A stretch of 64,000 bases of DNA from Colwellia sp. MB3u-41. Lineage in GTDB: Bacteria > Pseudomonadota > Gammaproteobacteria > Enterobacterales > Alteromonadaceae. The notes beneath the pieces were generated by a model that saw only the letters and a program-made list of their open reading frames with translations, had not been told where the DNA came from and made no database searches. Position numbers and translations under genes: made by a program. Positions 33,366 through 43,961 of the stretch are shown here, in pieces. The stretch's first letter is position 1, and each line of letters opens with the position of its first letter. The DNA lies in NCBI RefSeq assembly GCF_014076845.1, contig NZ_JACGUT010000082.1:124001-188000 (forward strand), written 5' to 3'.

Positions 33366-34763
33366 ATGTTTCAAGCAACTTTAAAGAATGAATATAAGAA
33401 ATTATGCCTTACTGTCCTTACTGGGCTATGTCTATCCGGCTCATTACTTACCGCGTCTTTACAAGCGACAGAGTTAGGTTATCCAGAAAAAGAAGAACTA
33501 AAATTTGGCTTTATTAAATTAACCGATATGGCGCCTATCGCTATCGCTTATGAAAAAGGTTTTTTTGAAGATGAAGGGCTATATGTCACGATTGAGTCCC
33601 AAGCGAACTGGAAAGTATTGCTTGATGGCGTTATAGATGGTCGATTAGACGGTGCACATATGCTTGCTGGCCAACCCATTGCAGCAACCATTGGTTACGG
33701 CACTAAGGCTGAGATTATCACTCCTTTTTCCATGGACTTAAATGGTAATGCCATTACTGTTTCTAATGAAATTTGGAAACAAATGAAGGTAAATATTCCT
33801 AAGCAAGCTGATGGAAGACCTGTTCATCCGATTAAAGCAGATGCTTTAAAGCCTGTTGTAGAGAAATATCTTGATGAAGGTAAACCTTTCAATATGGGAA
33901 TGGTGTTTCCAGTATCGACTCATAACTATGAATTACGTTATTGGTTAGCGGCTGGTGATATTCATCCGGGCTTTTATGCTCCGCATAAAGGTGATACTTC
34001 AGGAAAAATTAACGCACAAGTTTTGTTGTCAGTAACGCCTCCTCCACAAATGCCAGCCACAATGGAGGCCGGTACTATCTATGGATATTGTGTAGGTGAA
34101 CCTTGGAACCAACAAGCTGTATTTAAAGGTATTGGTGTACCCGTTGTTACCGATTATGAAATATGGAAGAACAACCCAGAAAAAGTATTTGGCATCACTA
34201 AAGCCTTTGCTGAGAAATACCCCAATACCACCATTCGCTTAACACGTGCTCTCATTCGCGCAGCAAAATGGTTAGACGAAAACAACAATGCTAACCGCCC
34301 TGAAGCGGTGAAAATTTTATCTCAATCGAACTATGTCGGTGCTGACTACGATGTTATCGCAAACAGCATGACAGGGACCTTCGAGTACGAAAAAGGCGAT
34401 GTGCGTTCAGTACCTGATTTCAACGTATTCTTTCGCTATAACGCCACTTATCCTTACTACTCAGATGCTATTTGGTATTTAACGCAAATGCGTCGTTGGG
34501 GACAAATTAGCGATGACATGCCTGATAGTTGGTACAAAGATATTGCCGCAAAAGTTTATCGTCCTGATATTTACATGGCGGCAGCGCAATCATTAGTTGA
34601 TGACAAGATATTATCTAAAAACGACTTTTCAGACCTCGTTGGTGAAGATGGTTTCCGTGCTCCTCAAAAACACTTTATTGACAATATTGTTTATGACGGT
34701 ACTCAGCCGAACGCCTATATCAACAAGTTTAAAATTGGTTTAAAAACCGGTGACAAACTCTAG
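33366..34763 (+). CDS. nrtA: Nitrate/nitrite ABC transporter substrate-binding protein
   Basis: 465 residues from the ATG at 33366, which has TTGGAGA upstream. The open frame continues back to 33297 only because it reads through the leader terminator. Signal peptide about 1-33 ([20 protein letters not shown]). Mature protein has the NrtA/CmpA fold: [64 protein letters not shown]. Binds nitrate or nitrite in the periplasm and delivers it to NrtB. First gene of the large assimilation operon. Confidence 0.94.
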   Translation: MFQATLKNEYKKLCLTVLTGLCLSGSLLTASLQATELGYPEKEELKFGFIKLTDMAPIAIAYEKGFFEDEGLYVTIESQANWKVLLDGVIDGRLDGAHMLAGQPIAATIGYGTKAEIITPFSMDLNGNAITVSNEIWKQMKVNIPKQADGRPVHPIKADALKPVVEKYLDEGKPFNMGMVFPVSTHNYELRYWLAAGDIHPGFYAPHKGDTSGKINAQVLLSVTPPPQMPATMEAGTIYGYCVGEPWNQQAVFKGIGVPVVTDYEIWKNNPEKVFGITKAFAEKYPNTTIRLTRALIRAAKWLDENNNANRPEAVKILSQSNYVGADYDVIANSMTGTFEYEKGDVRSVPDFNVFFRYNATYPYYSDAIWYLTQMRRWGQISDDMPDSWYKDIAAKVYRPDIYMAAAQSLVDDKILSKNDFSDLVGEDGFRAPQKHFIDNIVYDGTQPNAYINKFKIGLKTGDKL

Positions 34764-34806
34764 TGAGCTCGAATGTGTTGCTTGTGTAGCATTTCAGGAG
34801 AAAAAG

Positions 34807-35805
34807 ATGACCGCTTTAATGAGTAAAAAAATAGTAGGTATTGCCCCAATGAATAGAAACAAAATGATCATGTCTTTTATTGCAGAAAAAACACAAGCGT
34901 TGATCTTACCCTTGGTCGGTATCTGCTGTTTTATGCTGCTCTGGTCGTTCACCGCAAGTAGCATTGATACTTCTCTTGGTAAGTTTCCTGGGCCAAGTGC
35001 CGTGGCCACTCAAGTGGTTAATTTAATTGATGAGCACAATGCTGAACGCAATAAAGAAGACGCTTTTTATATTCGTCAAGACCAGCGAAATGAAATGCGT
35101 CAGGCAAAAGATCCCAGTTACCAAGCTAAAGTGCGTGCCTATACCGGTAAAGAAACCTTCTTAGACCAAATAGTCACCAGTGTCGTGACGGTCCTTAGTG
35201 GTTTTTTATTGGCTGCTGTTATTGCTATTCCTTTGGGTATTGCCATTGGGTTAAGTAAAAATTTAAACACTGCCATTAACCCCATAATACAGATTTTCAA
35301 ACCTGTATCTCCTTTGGCGTGGTTGCCATTAGTAACCATGGTGGTGAGTGCGGTTTATGTTTCTCCTGAGCCTATGTTTGCTAAATCATTTATCACCTCT
35401 TTAATCACCGTCACCTTATGCAGCATTTGGCCGATGGTTATTAACACCTCTTTTGGTGTGGTTTCAATGAATCAAGACTGGGTAAATGTTAGTCAAGTAT
35501 TAAGCCTCCCTAAACTCGTCCATATACAAAAAATTGTTTTACCGGCGTCCATTCCTGCCATTTTTACGGGCATGAGAATGTCACTGGGTATTGCTTGGAT
35601 GGTATTGATTGCTGCAGAAATGTTGGCACAAAACCCTGGGTTAGGAAAATTCGTTTGGGATGAATTTCAAAACGGTAGCTCGCAATCACTCAGTCGAATT
35701 ATGACCGCTGTTTTCGTTATTGGACTTATTGGCTACTTGCTTGATCTTGCCATGTTGCAACTACAAAGAGCGTTGTCTTGGGATAAATCAAGCGCGCAAC
35801 GCTAG
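34807..35805 (+). CDS. nrtB: Nitrate ABC transporter permease
   Basis: 332 residues starting at the ATG at 34807 with CAGGAG six bases upstream; an upstream GTG frame overlapping nrtA is unlikely. About six membrane segments, first at residues 30-50 (ILPLVGICCFMLLWSF). The periplasmic loop of about 80 residues after it is longer than in simple permeases. The permease EAA loop reads LPASIPAIFTGMRMSLGIAWMV near residue 255. Works with NrtA and the ATPase at 35829. Confidence 0.93.
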   Translation: MTALMSKKIVGIAPMNRNKMIMSFIAEKTQALILPLVGICCFMLLWSFTASSIDTSLGKFPGPSAVATQVVNLIDEHNAERNKEDAFYIRQDQRNEMRQAKDPSYQAKVRAYTGKETFLDQIVTSVVTVLSGFLLAAVIAIPLGIAIGLSKNLNTAINPIIQIFKPVSPLAWLPLVTMVVSAVYVSPEPMFAKSFITSLITVTLCSIWPMVINTSFGVVSMNQDWVNVSQVLSLPKLVHIQKIVLPASIPAIFTGMRMSLGIAWMVLIAAEMLAQNPGLGKFVWDEFQNGSSQSLSRIMTAVFVIGLIGYLLDLAMLQLQRALSWDKSSAQR

Positions 35806-35828
35806 CGAATAAACACGAAGGAAAAAAG

Positions 35829-36671
35829 ATGAGCATTATTTTAGATATCAGCAAAGTAGACATGGTATTCCCTACTCCTAAAGGCGACTTCACTGCTTTG
35901 AAGGGCGTTGATTTACAAATTAAAAAGGGTGAATTCATTTCACTGATTGGCCATTCAGGTTGTGGTAAATCCACGGTGTTAAATATTGTTGCTTGTATTC
36001 ATAAAGCAACAATGGGCGGTGTGATCCTTAATAATAAAGAGGTGACGGAGCCCGGACCTGAACGTGCGGTCGTTTTTCAAAACCATTCATTATTACCTTG
36101 GTTAACGGCATATCAAAATATTGAGTTAGCGGTAAAGCAGGTCTTTAAAAATAAGATGTCAAAGACTGAGATGAAAGAATGGATTGAGCACAACTTACGT
36201 TTAGTGCATATGGATCATGCGAGAGATAAACGCCCTGATGAAATATCAGGTGGTATGAAACAACGTATTGGTATTGCCAGAGCGCTAGCGATGAAACCCG
36301 AAATACTGTTAATGGATGAACCTTTTGGTGCGCTCGACGCGTTAACACGTGCCCATATGCAAGACTCATTAATGGAAATTCAACAAAAACTCAATAATAC
36401 CGTAATTATGATCACCCATGACGTAGATGAAGCCGTTTTATTATCTGACCGTATCGTCATGATGACCAACGGACCCGCTGCAACGATCGGTGAGATTTTA
36501 GACGTTAACTTACCCCACCCAAGAAATCGTTTAGCCCTAGCAGAAGATGTTGAATATAACCGTCTTCGCTCAGCTGTTCTTACTTTTCTATATGAAAAAC
36601 AACGAAAAGTGGAAGTTATTCCGAAAGTGGAAGCGACTGAAAGTAAACAAAAAACATCGGATGTTGCTTAA
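35829..36671 (+). CDS. nrtC: Nitrate ABC transporter ATP-binding protein
   Basis: 280-residue ATPase of the nitrate/sulfonate/taurine type. Walker A GHSGCGKST (about 43-51), Q-loop VFQNHSLLPWLT, signature ISGGMKQRIGIARAL (about 138-152), Walker B ILLMDEPFGALD, switch His in ITHDVDEAVLLSDR. It has no C-terminal NrtA-like extension, so it is equivalent to NrtD rather than to cyanobacterial NrtC; the symbol is approximate. 23 bases after nrtB. Confidence 0.94.
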   Translation: MSIILDISKVDMVFPTPKGDFTALKGVDLQIKKGEFISLIGHSGCGKSTVLNIVACIHKATMGGVILNNKEVTEPGPERAVVFQNHSLLPWLTAYQNIELAVKQVFKNKMSKTEMKEWIEHNLRLVHMDHARDKRPDEISGGMKQRIGIARALAMKPEILLMDEPFGALDALTRAHMQDSLMEIQQKLNNTVIMITHDVDEAVLLSDRIVMMTNGPAATIGEILDVNLPHPRNRLALAEDVEYNRLRSAVLTFLYEKQRKVEVIPKVEATESKQKTSDVA

Positions 36672-36744
36672 TACCGATTAAGTACTTAACCAATAATTAA
36701 AATAGCTTTAAACCAATTTTAAAAAGACATTTAAGGAATAAACC

Positions 36745-37941
36745 ATGCAACGAGTACGTAAACTTTCAACACTTACAGCATTGATTTTACTAACAAGTTC
36801 AAGTATTTCAGTGAGTGCAAATAGCGAGAATGAGATTAAAAGCAACGCTAAAGCCAGCGTCGATTTCAACTTACGTTACGAAACAGTTGATCAAGACAAT
36901 ACCGCTAAAGATGCCTCCGCATTAACATTACGTAGCCGGTTAAATTATACCACGGCTAGCTACAGTGGTTTTTCAGGTATCGTTGAATTTGAAGACTCTC
37001 GCCAAATAGCAGGTGTTGATGATTATAACGATACTGTTGGCAACAATACGCAATATTCTGTTATTGCCGATCCAGAAACCACGGAATTAGATCAAGCTTT
37101 TGTACAATACAAACGCGATAAACTTACCGCTAAAATTGGTCGCCAAGTTATCACTCTAGATAACCATCGCTATGTCGGTCATGTTGGCTGGCGTCAAGAC
37201 AGACAAACATTTGATGCTGTTACCCTAAATTATGCCGCCTTAAACAACCTAAAAATAAGCTATAGCTACCTAAACAAACGTAACCGAATTTTTGCCGATG
37301 TAAAAGATCTTCACTCAAAAGATCATCTACTTAATCTTGCCTACAACACAAACTTTGGACAACTAACTGCCTATAGCTACTTACTAGAAGTTGATGAAGG
37401 TACATCAAACGGTTTAGACACTTTTGGTATCAGCTTTAAAGGAAAAAAAGATAACTTTTCATATTTTGCTGAATTTGCCACGCAAGATTCAGAGACTGCT
37501 GGCACTGATTATTCTACAAGCTATATAGCGATTGAAGGTGGCTACAGCTTTGATGCAATAACTATTAAATTAGGCGCAGAAATACTGGGTAGTGACAAGG
37601 CAATGTATGGATTTTCTACACCGCTAGCGACACTACATAAGTTTAACGGTTGGTCAGATCAATTCTTAGGTACACCAAAAGAAGGCTTAGTAGATTTGTA
37701 TGCCTCAGTTTCAGGTAAAGCATTTAGTGGTAGCTGGACAGTAGCCCTGCATGACTTTTCTGCTGACGAAGCAACAGACACGGTTGACGATTTAGGTAGT
37801 GAAATCAATGCTATTTTCGCTAAACGTTTTTCTAAACACTATAAGGCTGGCTTGAAGTATGCGGCTTACTCTGCAGGTGATTCGTCTGCGGGTAAAGTCG
37901 ACACCGATAAAGTATGGCTGTGGATCAGTGCAAATTTTTAA
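36745..37941 (+). CDS. Outer-membrane beta-barrel protein of the nitrate operon (alginate-export/porin type)
   Basis: 398 residues. Signal peptide about 1-25 (ALILLTSSSISVSA). Alternating beta-strand pattern throughout, with aromatic girdles (ISYSYLNKRNRI, FSYFAEFATQD), GRQVITLDNHRYVGHVGWRQD near residue 132, and the final WLWISANF ending in Phe, the outer-membrane assembly signal. Its place between the transporter genes and nirB suggests it lets nitrate or nitrite through the outer membrane. That role is inference; the family is also used for alginate and other anions. Confidence 0.8.
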   Translation: MQRVRKLSTLTALILLTSSSISVSANSENEIKSNAKASVDFNLRYETVDQDNTAKDASALTLRSRLNYTTASYSGFSGIVEFEDSRQIAGVDDYNDTVGNNTQYSVIADPETTELDQAFVQYKRDKLTAKIGRQVITLDNHRYVGHVGWRQDRQTFDAVTLNYAALNNLKISYSYLNKRNRIFADVKDLHSKDHLLNLAYNTNFGQLTAYSYLLEVDEGTSNGLDTFGISFKGKKDNFSYFAEFATQDSETAGTDYSTSYIAIEGGYSFDAITIKLGAEILGSDKAMYGFSTPLATLHKFNGWSDQFLGTPKEGLVDLYASVSGKAFSGSWTVALHDFSADEATDTVDDLGSEINAIFAKRFSKHYKAGLKYAAYSAGDSSAGKVDTDKVWLWISANF

Positions 37942-38036
37942 CTGACCAGAACACACCATAACGGTAATTTTTAGTCGTTTTATTAAGTGTTACCAAAAGT
38001 TGTAAACCCCCTATCAATATTGAAGCAGGTATAAAA

Positions 38037-40628
38037 ATGAGCTCAAATAATCAGCAATTAGTAGAAAAACAAAAAGTGGTTGTTGTCGGTAACGGCATGG
38101 TAGGTCACCATTTTGTTGAGCAATTGGCTCAATTGCGTACGGCTAACCCAGCCATTGAAATCACGGTTTTATCAGCAGAATCTCGTCTTGCTTATGACCG
38201 TGTTCACCTTTCAGAATATTTTAGTGGCAAAACAGCTGCAGACTTAGCGATGACTGACGAAAAAACCTATCAAGAGTGGGGGGTAAAATTCCAGACAGAT
38301 GCCAAAGTTATTTATATTGATAGAGCAAATAAACAGATTGTTACCAAAAACGATGAAGTCATCGAATATGACAAACTTATTCTCGCCACAGGCTCTTACC
38401 CTTTTGTTCCGCCTATTCCTGGAAAAGACCGTGACCACTGCTTAGTTTATCGCACTATTGATGACTTAGACGATATTCAAGCCAGTGCCAAGGTTAGTAA
38501 AGTCGGCGTTGTTATCGGGGGAGGTTTATTGGGTCTTGAAGCAGCAAATGCCTTGACTGCCTTAGGCTTAAAAACCCATGTAGTCGAATTTGCACCGCAA
38601 CTAATGGGTGTTCAAATTGATGCCGGTGGTGGTCGATTATTAAAAGAAAAAATTGAAGCTTTAGGTGTGCAAGTGCACACATCAAAGGCTACCCGTATTA
38701 TTGAAGATGGCGATGAATGTCGTTACAAACTGTGTTTTAGTGATGACACCGTACTTGAAACTGACCTTATTTTATTCTCAGCAGGTATCCGCCCTTATGA
38801 CAATTTAGCTAAGTCTTTTGGACTAGAGATGGGCGAACGTGGCGGTATTGTTATTAATAACCAATGCCAAACTTCAGATGAAAACATCTATGCCATTGGT
38901 GAGTGTGCGCTATGGAATAACTTTATTTTTGGTTTAGTGGCACCTGGTTACAACATGGCTAAAGTGGCTGCAAAACATATCATGGGTGAGCAAGCATCTT
39001 TTACCGGTGCAGACATGAGTACAAAATTAAAACTGATGGGCGTGGAAGTGGGTTCAATTGGCGATGCACATGCAAAAACCACTGGCGCGTTAACCTATAC
39101 CTATGAAAACCAACCAGAAGGCATTTATAAGAAAATTGTCGTCTCTAGCGACAAAACAAAAATGCTTGGCGCGGTGTTAATTGGCGATACCAGTGAATAT
39201 GATTCTTTACTGCAGTACATGCTTAATGCAATAGATTTACCTGCCTCACCAGAAGCGCTGATCTTGCCTTCATCTGGTGAAAAGCCCACGTTAGGTGTAG
39301 ATGCACTGCCCGATAACGCCATTATTTGTTCATGTCATAACGTGACTAAGGGCGACATTATTAGCTCAATCGACCAAGGTGCGTGCACACTTGGGGATGT
39401 AAAAACGTGCACGAAAGCGAGTACGGGGTGTGGCGGTTGTACCGCTTTATTAAAAAATGTTGCTGACAAAGAATTTTCCAGTCGTGGTGTTGAGGTTAAA
39501 AAAGATATTTGTGAACATTTCGCTTATTCACGCCGAGAAATTTTTGACATTGTTAACGTTGAAAAAATTAAAACCTTTGATGAGCTTTTAGCTTCGCATG
39601 GCAAAGGTCATGGCTGTGAGGTCTGTAAACCACTTACCGCGTCTATATTAGCTTCGGTGTGGAATGACTATATTCTTAAAAAACCGCATTTATCGCTGCA
39701 AGACACCAATGACACCTACCTTGGCAACATGCAAAAAGATGGTACTTATTCGGTTGTGCCACGGGTTGCTGGCGGTGAAATAACCCCAGACAAGTTAATT
39801 GCTTTAGGACAGGTGGCAAAAAAATATAAGCTCTACACCAAAATAACTGGGGGCCAACGTGTCGACCTCTTTGGCGCACGTGTTGAAGAACTCCCACCTA
39901 TTTGGCAAGAGCTTATTGATGCAGGTTTTGAAACAGGTCATGCCTATGGCAAATCACTGCGCACCGTTAAATCTTGTGTTGGCTCTATTTGGTGTCGCTT
40001 TGGTGTACAAGACTCTGTTGCCATGGCTATTGCTTTAGAAAATCGCTACAAAGGTTTAAGAGCGCCACATAAAATAAAGTTTGGTGTTTCTGGGTGTACC
40101 CGCGAGTGCGCCGAAGCACAAAGTAAAGATATTGGTATTATCGCCACAGAAAAAGGCTGGAACTTATATGTTTGCGGTAATGGTGGTATGAAACCTCGTC
40201 ATGGCGATCTCTTTGCCATCGACATCGATGATGAAACCTTAGTTAACTATATTGACTGCATTTTAATGTTTTATGTGCGCACCGGTGATCGCTTACAAAG
40301 AACTTCCGTGTGGATGGACAATATGGAAGGCGGTTTAGCCTACTTACAATCAGTTATCATTGAAGACAGCCTTAAACTTACCGATTACCTGCAAGCACAA
40401 ATGGCCGCAATTATTGGCACTTATCAATGTGAATGGAAAACCACCTTAAGTGACCCTGAGGCCTTAAAGCGCTTTAAGCCTTTTGTAAACTCGTCAAAAC
40501 CTGACAGCAATATTATTTTTGTACAAGAACGCGATCAAATTCGCCCAGCAACTACGGATGAAAAAATAGCACAACGTTCGCAAACAGTAAAAATAACTAA
40601 CGCCGGCAAAATTGCTGAAGAAGCTTAA
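38037..40628 (+). CDS. nirB: Assimilatory nitrite reductase (NADH), large subunit
   Basis: 863 residues, six-electron reduction of nitrite to ammonium. FAD and NADH sites: GNGMVGHH near residue 18 and VIGGGLLGLEAANAL near 160. [2Fe-2S] BFD-like region about 429-470 (IICSCHNVTKGDI ... TCTKASTGCGGCTALL), and a further CEVCKPL near 525. Sirohaem-[4Fe-4S] cysteines in CVGSIWCRFG (about 647-656) and GCTRECAEAQSKDIG (about 688). The order is that of complete NirB. AAGCAGGTATAAAA precedes the ATG. nirD follows 10 bases after. Confidence 0.96.
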   Translation: MSSNNQQLVEKQKVVVVGNGMVGHHFVEQLAQLRTANPAIEITVLSAESRLAYDRVHLSEYFSGKTAADLAMTDEKTYQEWGVKFQTDAKVIYIDRANKQIVTKNDEVIEYDKLILATGSYPFVPPIPGKDRDHCLVYRTIDDLDDIQASAKVSKVGVVIGGGLLGLEAANALTALGLKTHVVEFAPQLMGVQIDAGGGRLLKEKIEALGVQVHTSKATRIIEDGDECRYKLCFSDDTVLETDLILFSAGIRPYDNLAKSFGLEMGERGGIVINNQCQTSDENIYAIGECALWNNFIFGLVAPGYNMAKVAAKHIMGEQASFTGADMSTKLKLMGVEVGSIGDAHAKTTGALTYTYENQPEGIYKKIVVSSDKTKMLGAVLIGDTSEYDSLLQYMLNAIDLPASPEALILPSSGEKPTLGVDALPDNAIICSCHNVTKGDIISSIDQGACTLGDVKTCTKASTGCGGCTALLKNVADKEFSSRGVEVKKDICEHFAYSRREIFDIVNVEKIKTFDELLASHGKGHGCEVCKPLTASILASVWNDYILKKPHLSLQDTNDTYLGNMQKDGTYSVVPRVAGGEITPDKLIALGQVAKKYKLYTKITGGQRVDLFGARVEELPPIWQELIDAGFETGHAYGKSLRTVKSCVGSIWCRFGVQDSVAMAIALENRYKGLRAPHKIKFGVSGCTRECAEAQSKDIGIIATEKGWNLYVCGNGGMKPRHGDLFAIDIDDETLVNYIDCILMFYVRTGDRLQRTSVWMDNMEGGLAYLQSVIIEDSLKLTDYLQAQMAAIIGTYQCEWKTTLSDPEALKRFKPFVNSSKPDSNIIFVQERDQIRPATTDEKIAQRSQTVKITNAGKIAEEA

Positions 40629-40638
40629 GGAAATCATC

Positions 40639-41004
40639 ATGTCAGAGCAAACTATCTCAGCAAAAAATAAGCATTGGTTAACGATATGTCAAACCAGTGA
40701 TTTAATTAAAGATTCAGGAATTTGCGCTTTAATAGAGCAAGAATTTGAAGAGAAACAGGTCGCTATTTTTCATTTACCTAATACCGAAAAACAAGTATAC
40801 GCCGTTGGCAATTATGATCCCATTGGTCAGGCTAATGTACTGTATCGGGGTATCGTCGGTAGTGTTGGAGACGACATTGTCGTTTCCTCGCCTTTATATA
40901 AACAACATTTTTGTTTAACAACCGGAAAATGTTTACAAGAAGATAAATACATTGAAGTTTTCCCAGCGCGAATTATTGATGACTACGTGCAACTTTTTGT
41001 CTAA
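40639..41004 (+). CDS. nirD: Nitrite reductase small subunit
   Basis: 121 residues from the ATG at 40639 (AAGGAAAT upstream). The frame extends back to a TTG inside nirB, which is unlikely. Rieske-like fold without the usual Cys/His pairs, as normal for NirD: VAIFHLPNTEKQVYAVGNYDP and FCLTTGKCLQEDKYIEVFPARI. Binds NirB and supports nitrite reduction. Confidence 0.95.
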   Translation: MSEQTISAKNKHWLTICQTSDLIKDSGICALIEQEFEEKQVAIFHLPNTEKQVYAVGNYDPIGQANVLYRGIVGSVGDDIVVSSPLYKQHFCLTTGKCLQEDKYIEVFPARIIDDYVQLFV

Positions 41005-41075
41005 ATAAAATAAATAACCGCCTGAGTAAAAATAGGCTATTCAACGATATATATTCTGTTTTAAAGGTAAATTTT

Positions 41076-43793
41076 ATGAGTTGTTCTCAATCATCACATA
41101 TTGTTCAATCTACTTGTGCATACTGTGGTGTAGGTTGTGGTATTGATATTACCGTTGAAGATGGCAAAGCCAAGGCGTTAGTGGGTACAAAAGAGCACCC
41201 CGCCAATTTTGGGCAACTGTGTGTTAAAGGCACCAATTTATTAGCAACCACGGATTTAACCAACCGCCTACTTGAACCACAGATAAATAACCAAGTGGTT
41301 AATTGGTCAACCGCCACAAAACATGTTGCTGATAAATTTTCGCAAATTATCAACGCTCATGGTCCAGACTCAGTCGCTTTTTATGTTTCAGGGCAATTGT
41401 TGACCGAAGATTACTACCTTGCTAATAAATTAATGAAGGGCTATATCGGCTCTGGCAACATTGATACTAATTCTCGTCTTTGTATGTCTTCAGCGGTTGC
41501 CGCTTATAAACGTAGTTTTGGTGAAGATGTTGTGCCCTGTAGCTATGACGATTTAGACACAACTGAGCTATTATTAATTACTGGCTCTAACGCTGCTTGG
41601 ACACATCCGGTATTATTTCAGCGCATTGAACGTGCTAAAAAGCGTAATCCAAAAATGAAAGTGGTGGTTATTGACCCGCGTAAAACCGCAACCTGTCAAA
41701 TTTCTGATTATTTTTTACCATTAAAGCCCGGCAGTGATGCGGCATTCTTTAATGGTCTGTTAAATTATCTAGCAGAGAATAATGGCCTAGATCGCAACTA
41801 TATTGAGCAACATACAGAAGGCTTTGAACGAGCATTATTAGCCGCAAAAAAATGGTCTATTGCGGAAGTATCAGCCTATTGCGAACTTGATCAAAAAACC
41901 CTCGAAAGTGTTTATCAATTATTTACAAGCACAGAAAAAGTACTGAGCTTTTATTCAATGGGCATCAATCAATCGAATTCTGGTGTTGATAAATGTCAGA
42001 GTATTATTAATTGTCACTTAGCGACAGGAAAAATTGGCAAAGACGGTTGTGGACCTTTTTCTATTACCGGACAACCCAACGCGATGGGGGGCAGAGAAGT
42101 CGGCGGTTTATCTAATCAATTAGCCTCACACATGGACATCGAAAACCCTGAACACAGATCAACTGTGCAACGCTTTTGGCAATCGCCAACCATGGCTGAT
42201 AAAAGTGGCTACAAAGCGGTAGATCTCTTTGATGCTATAGATAAAGGCAAAGTGAAAGCGGTTTGGATAATGGCTACAAACCCAATGGTGAGCTTGCCAG
42301 ATCGACAAAAAATAGCCCGAGCATTAAGTCAGTGCGAGTTTGTTGTTGTTTCTGATTGTGTTGAAAACAATGACACTTTAGACCTTGCTGATGTTAAATT
42401 ACCCGCGACACCTTGGCTAGAAAAAAACGGTACAGTTACCAATTCAGAACGTCGTATTTCACGGCAAATAAATGCTATAGCAGCTAACGGACAAGCAAAG
42501 CACGACTGGCAAATTATTGCAGAAGTTGCCACAGCTATGGGTTTTTCAGGTTTTGATTATGCGCATGCTAGTGAGGTATTTCGAGAATTCGCTCAATTAT
42601 CAGGTTTTGAAAATAATGGCGAGCGTGTTTTTGATATATCCGCCTTCTCCACTATTTCTCCTGCACAGTATGACCGCTTAAAACCCGTACAGTGGCCAGT
42701 TAACGACACCTATCCTGAAGGTAAAAAGCGTATTTATGAAGACGGAAAATTTTCTACTCCTTCAGGTAAAGCACTGTTTTTTCCTATTACACCGCGCCAG
42801 CCAGTACAAGAAATCTCAGCAAAGTTTCCCTTTATATTAAACAGCGGCCGCTTAAGAGATCAATGGCATACTATGTCTCGCACGGGTAAAGCGCCGCAAC
42901 TTACCGCACATACCGATAAATGTTACCTCTATATTAACCCTAACGATGCTGCGCGCTTAAATATCGTTAATGATGAAATAGTCAATGTTACTTCCAGCAC
43001 CGGGCAAGCAACCGTTCATGCAAAATTAGATAAAAATCAAAGAGCCAATGAATGCTTTATGCCCATTCATTGGAATAAACAATTTGCTTCTAGTGCCAAT
43101 GTTAGCAATTTGTATGCGAGTATTACCGACCCTATTTCGGGTCAAGCTGAAACTAAACATGGCGCAATTTCGTTAAGCAAAACAACCTTTACGCAATTTG
43201 GGCAGCTTCATATTGGCGAAGAATTTATTGTTCAAACACAAGTAAGTAATGAGTTTTGGAGCAAAGCTCGAACGCCTTATGGCATGAGTTTTCACTTTGC
43301 AAACACTCAGCTTGAAACACAATGCTTACACTGGTGCCAAGCAACCAGTCAAATATTGGGTGAGTGGATAAAATTTACCCAAGGAGACACAAGTTATATT
43401 ATCTGCATGCAAGAGGGGCAGTTAGTTTTCTTATGTTATATCTCATCAAGGCCACCAAACACCGAAAGCGCATGGCTTGAACATGTTTTCAGTGAAAAAA
43501 AATTGCCTGAACACGATATTCAATCATTATTGTCAGGGTCTTCAAGTGAGATATTCGCTAAAGGTAAACAAATTTGTAGTTGCTACAACATAGGTGAGAA
43601 AGCCATTATTAATGCCATTAAAACAGGCTGTGATTCGGTTGAAAAATTAGGCAAAAACTTAAAATGTGGAACAAATTGCGGTTCGTGTAAATCAGAATTA
43701 AGCGCTTTAGTTCATGAGTATAAAATCAATAAAGTCAAAATAATAAAGACCTCCTTTAGAGAAACAGTGACGTTAAGTGAAAGTGATAACTAA
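41076..43793 (+). CDS. nasA: Assimilatory nitrate reductase, catalytic subunit
   Basis: 905-residue molybdopterin (bis-MGD) enzyme reducing nitrate to nitrite in the cytoplasm. N-terminal [4Fe-4S] motif CAYCGVGCG ... QLCVKG at about residues 14-48. Mo-pterin domain follows (NSRLCMSSAVAAYKRSFG, GSNAAWTHPVLFQRIE), then a dinucleotide-binding domain about 580-690 (SGRLRDQWHTMSRTG). C-terminal BFD-like [2Fe-2S] domain about 845-890 (ICSCYNIGEKAI ... CGTNCGSCKSEL), which lets the enzyme take electrons directly. No signal peptide. Last reductase of the operon. Confidence 0.96.
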   Translation: MSCSQSSHIVQSTCAYCGVGCGIDITVEDGKAKALVGTKEHPANFGQLCVKGTNLLATTDLTNRLLEPQINNQVVNWSTATKHVADKFSQIINAHGPDSVAFYVSGQLLTEDYYLANKLMKGYIGSGNIDTNSRLCMSSAVAAYKRSFGEDVVPCSYDDLDTTELLLITGSNAAWTHPVLFQRIERAKKRNPKMKVVVIDPRKTATCQISDYFLPLKPGSDAAFFNGLLNYLAENNGLDRNYIEQHTEGFERALLAAKKWSIAEVSAYCELDQKTLESVYQLFTSTEKVLSFYSMGINQSNSGVDKCQSIINCHLATGKIGKDGCGPFSITGQPNAMGGREVGGLSNQLASHMDIENPEHRSTVQRFWQSPTMADKSGYKAVDLFDAIDKGKVKAVWIMATNPMVSLPDRQKIARALSQCEFVVVSDCVENNDTLDLADVKLPATPWLEKNGTVTNSERRISRQINAIAANGQAKHDWQIIAEVATAMGFSGFDYAHASEVFREFAQLSGFENNGERVFDISAFSTISPAQYDRLKPVQWPVNDTYPEGKKRIYEDGKFSTPSGKALFFPITPRQPVQEISAKFPFILNSGRLRDQWHTMSRTGKAPQLTAHTDKCYLYINPNDAARLNIVNDEIVNVTSSTGQATVHAKLDKNQRANECFMPIHWNKQFASSANVSNLYASITDPISGQAETKHGAISLSKTTFTQFGQLHIGEEFIVQTQVSNEFWSKARTPYGMSFHFANTQLETQCLHWCQATSQILGEWIKFTQGDTSYIICMQEGQLVFLCYISSRPPNTESAWLEHVFSEKKLPEHDIQSLLSGSSSEIFAKGKQICSCYNIGEKAIINAIKTGCDSVEKLGKNLKCGTNCGSCKSELSALVHEYKINKVKIIKTSFRETVTLSESDN

Positions 43794-43816
43794 TTGTCAC
43801 TTTCTTTTTACAATTA

Positions 43817-43875
43817 TATACCCAGAACACGTCAAAGTGCAGTTTCAGCCTTAAAGGTGAGGTCTATCGGGTATA
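43817..43875. repeat. Short repeat with TATACCC / GGGTATA ends
   Basis: 59-bp stretch flanked by a 7-base inverted repeat, followed at 43881-43908 by a separate 11-base hairpin ACATTTTATCT / AGATAAAATGT. No ORF. Resembles short interspersed elements of the Alteromonadales. Confidence 0.4.
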
Positions 43876-43961
43876 GCATGACATTTTATCTATTATTAGA
43901 TAAAATGTTAGCAGACTTAAACAAACTGGCTCGTGTCAGTTTCGCCTAAATATGAAATATA

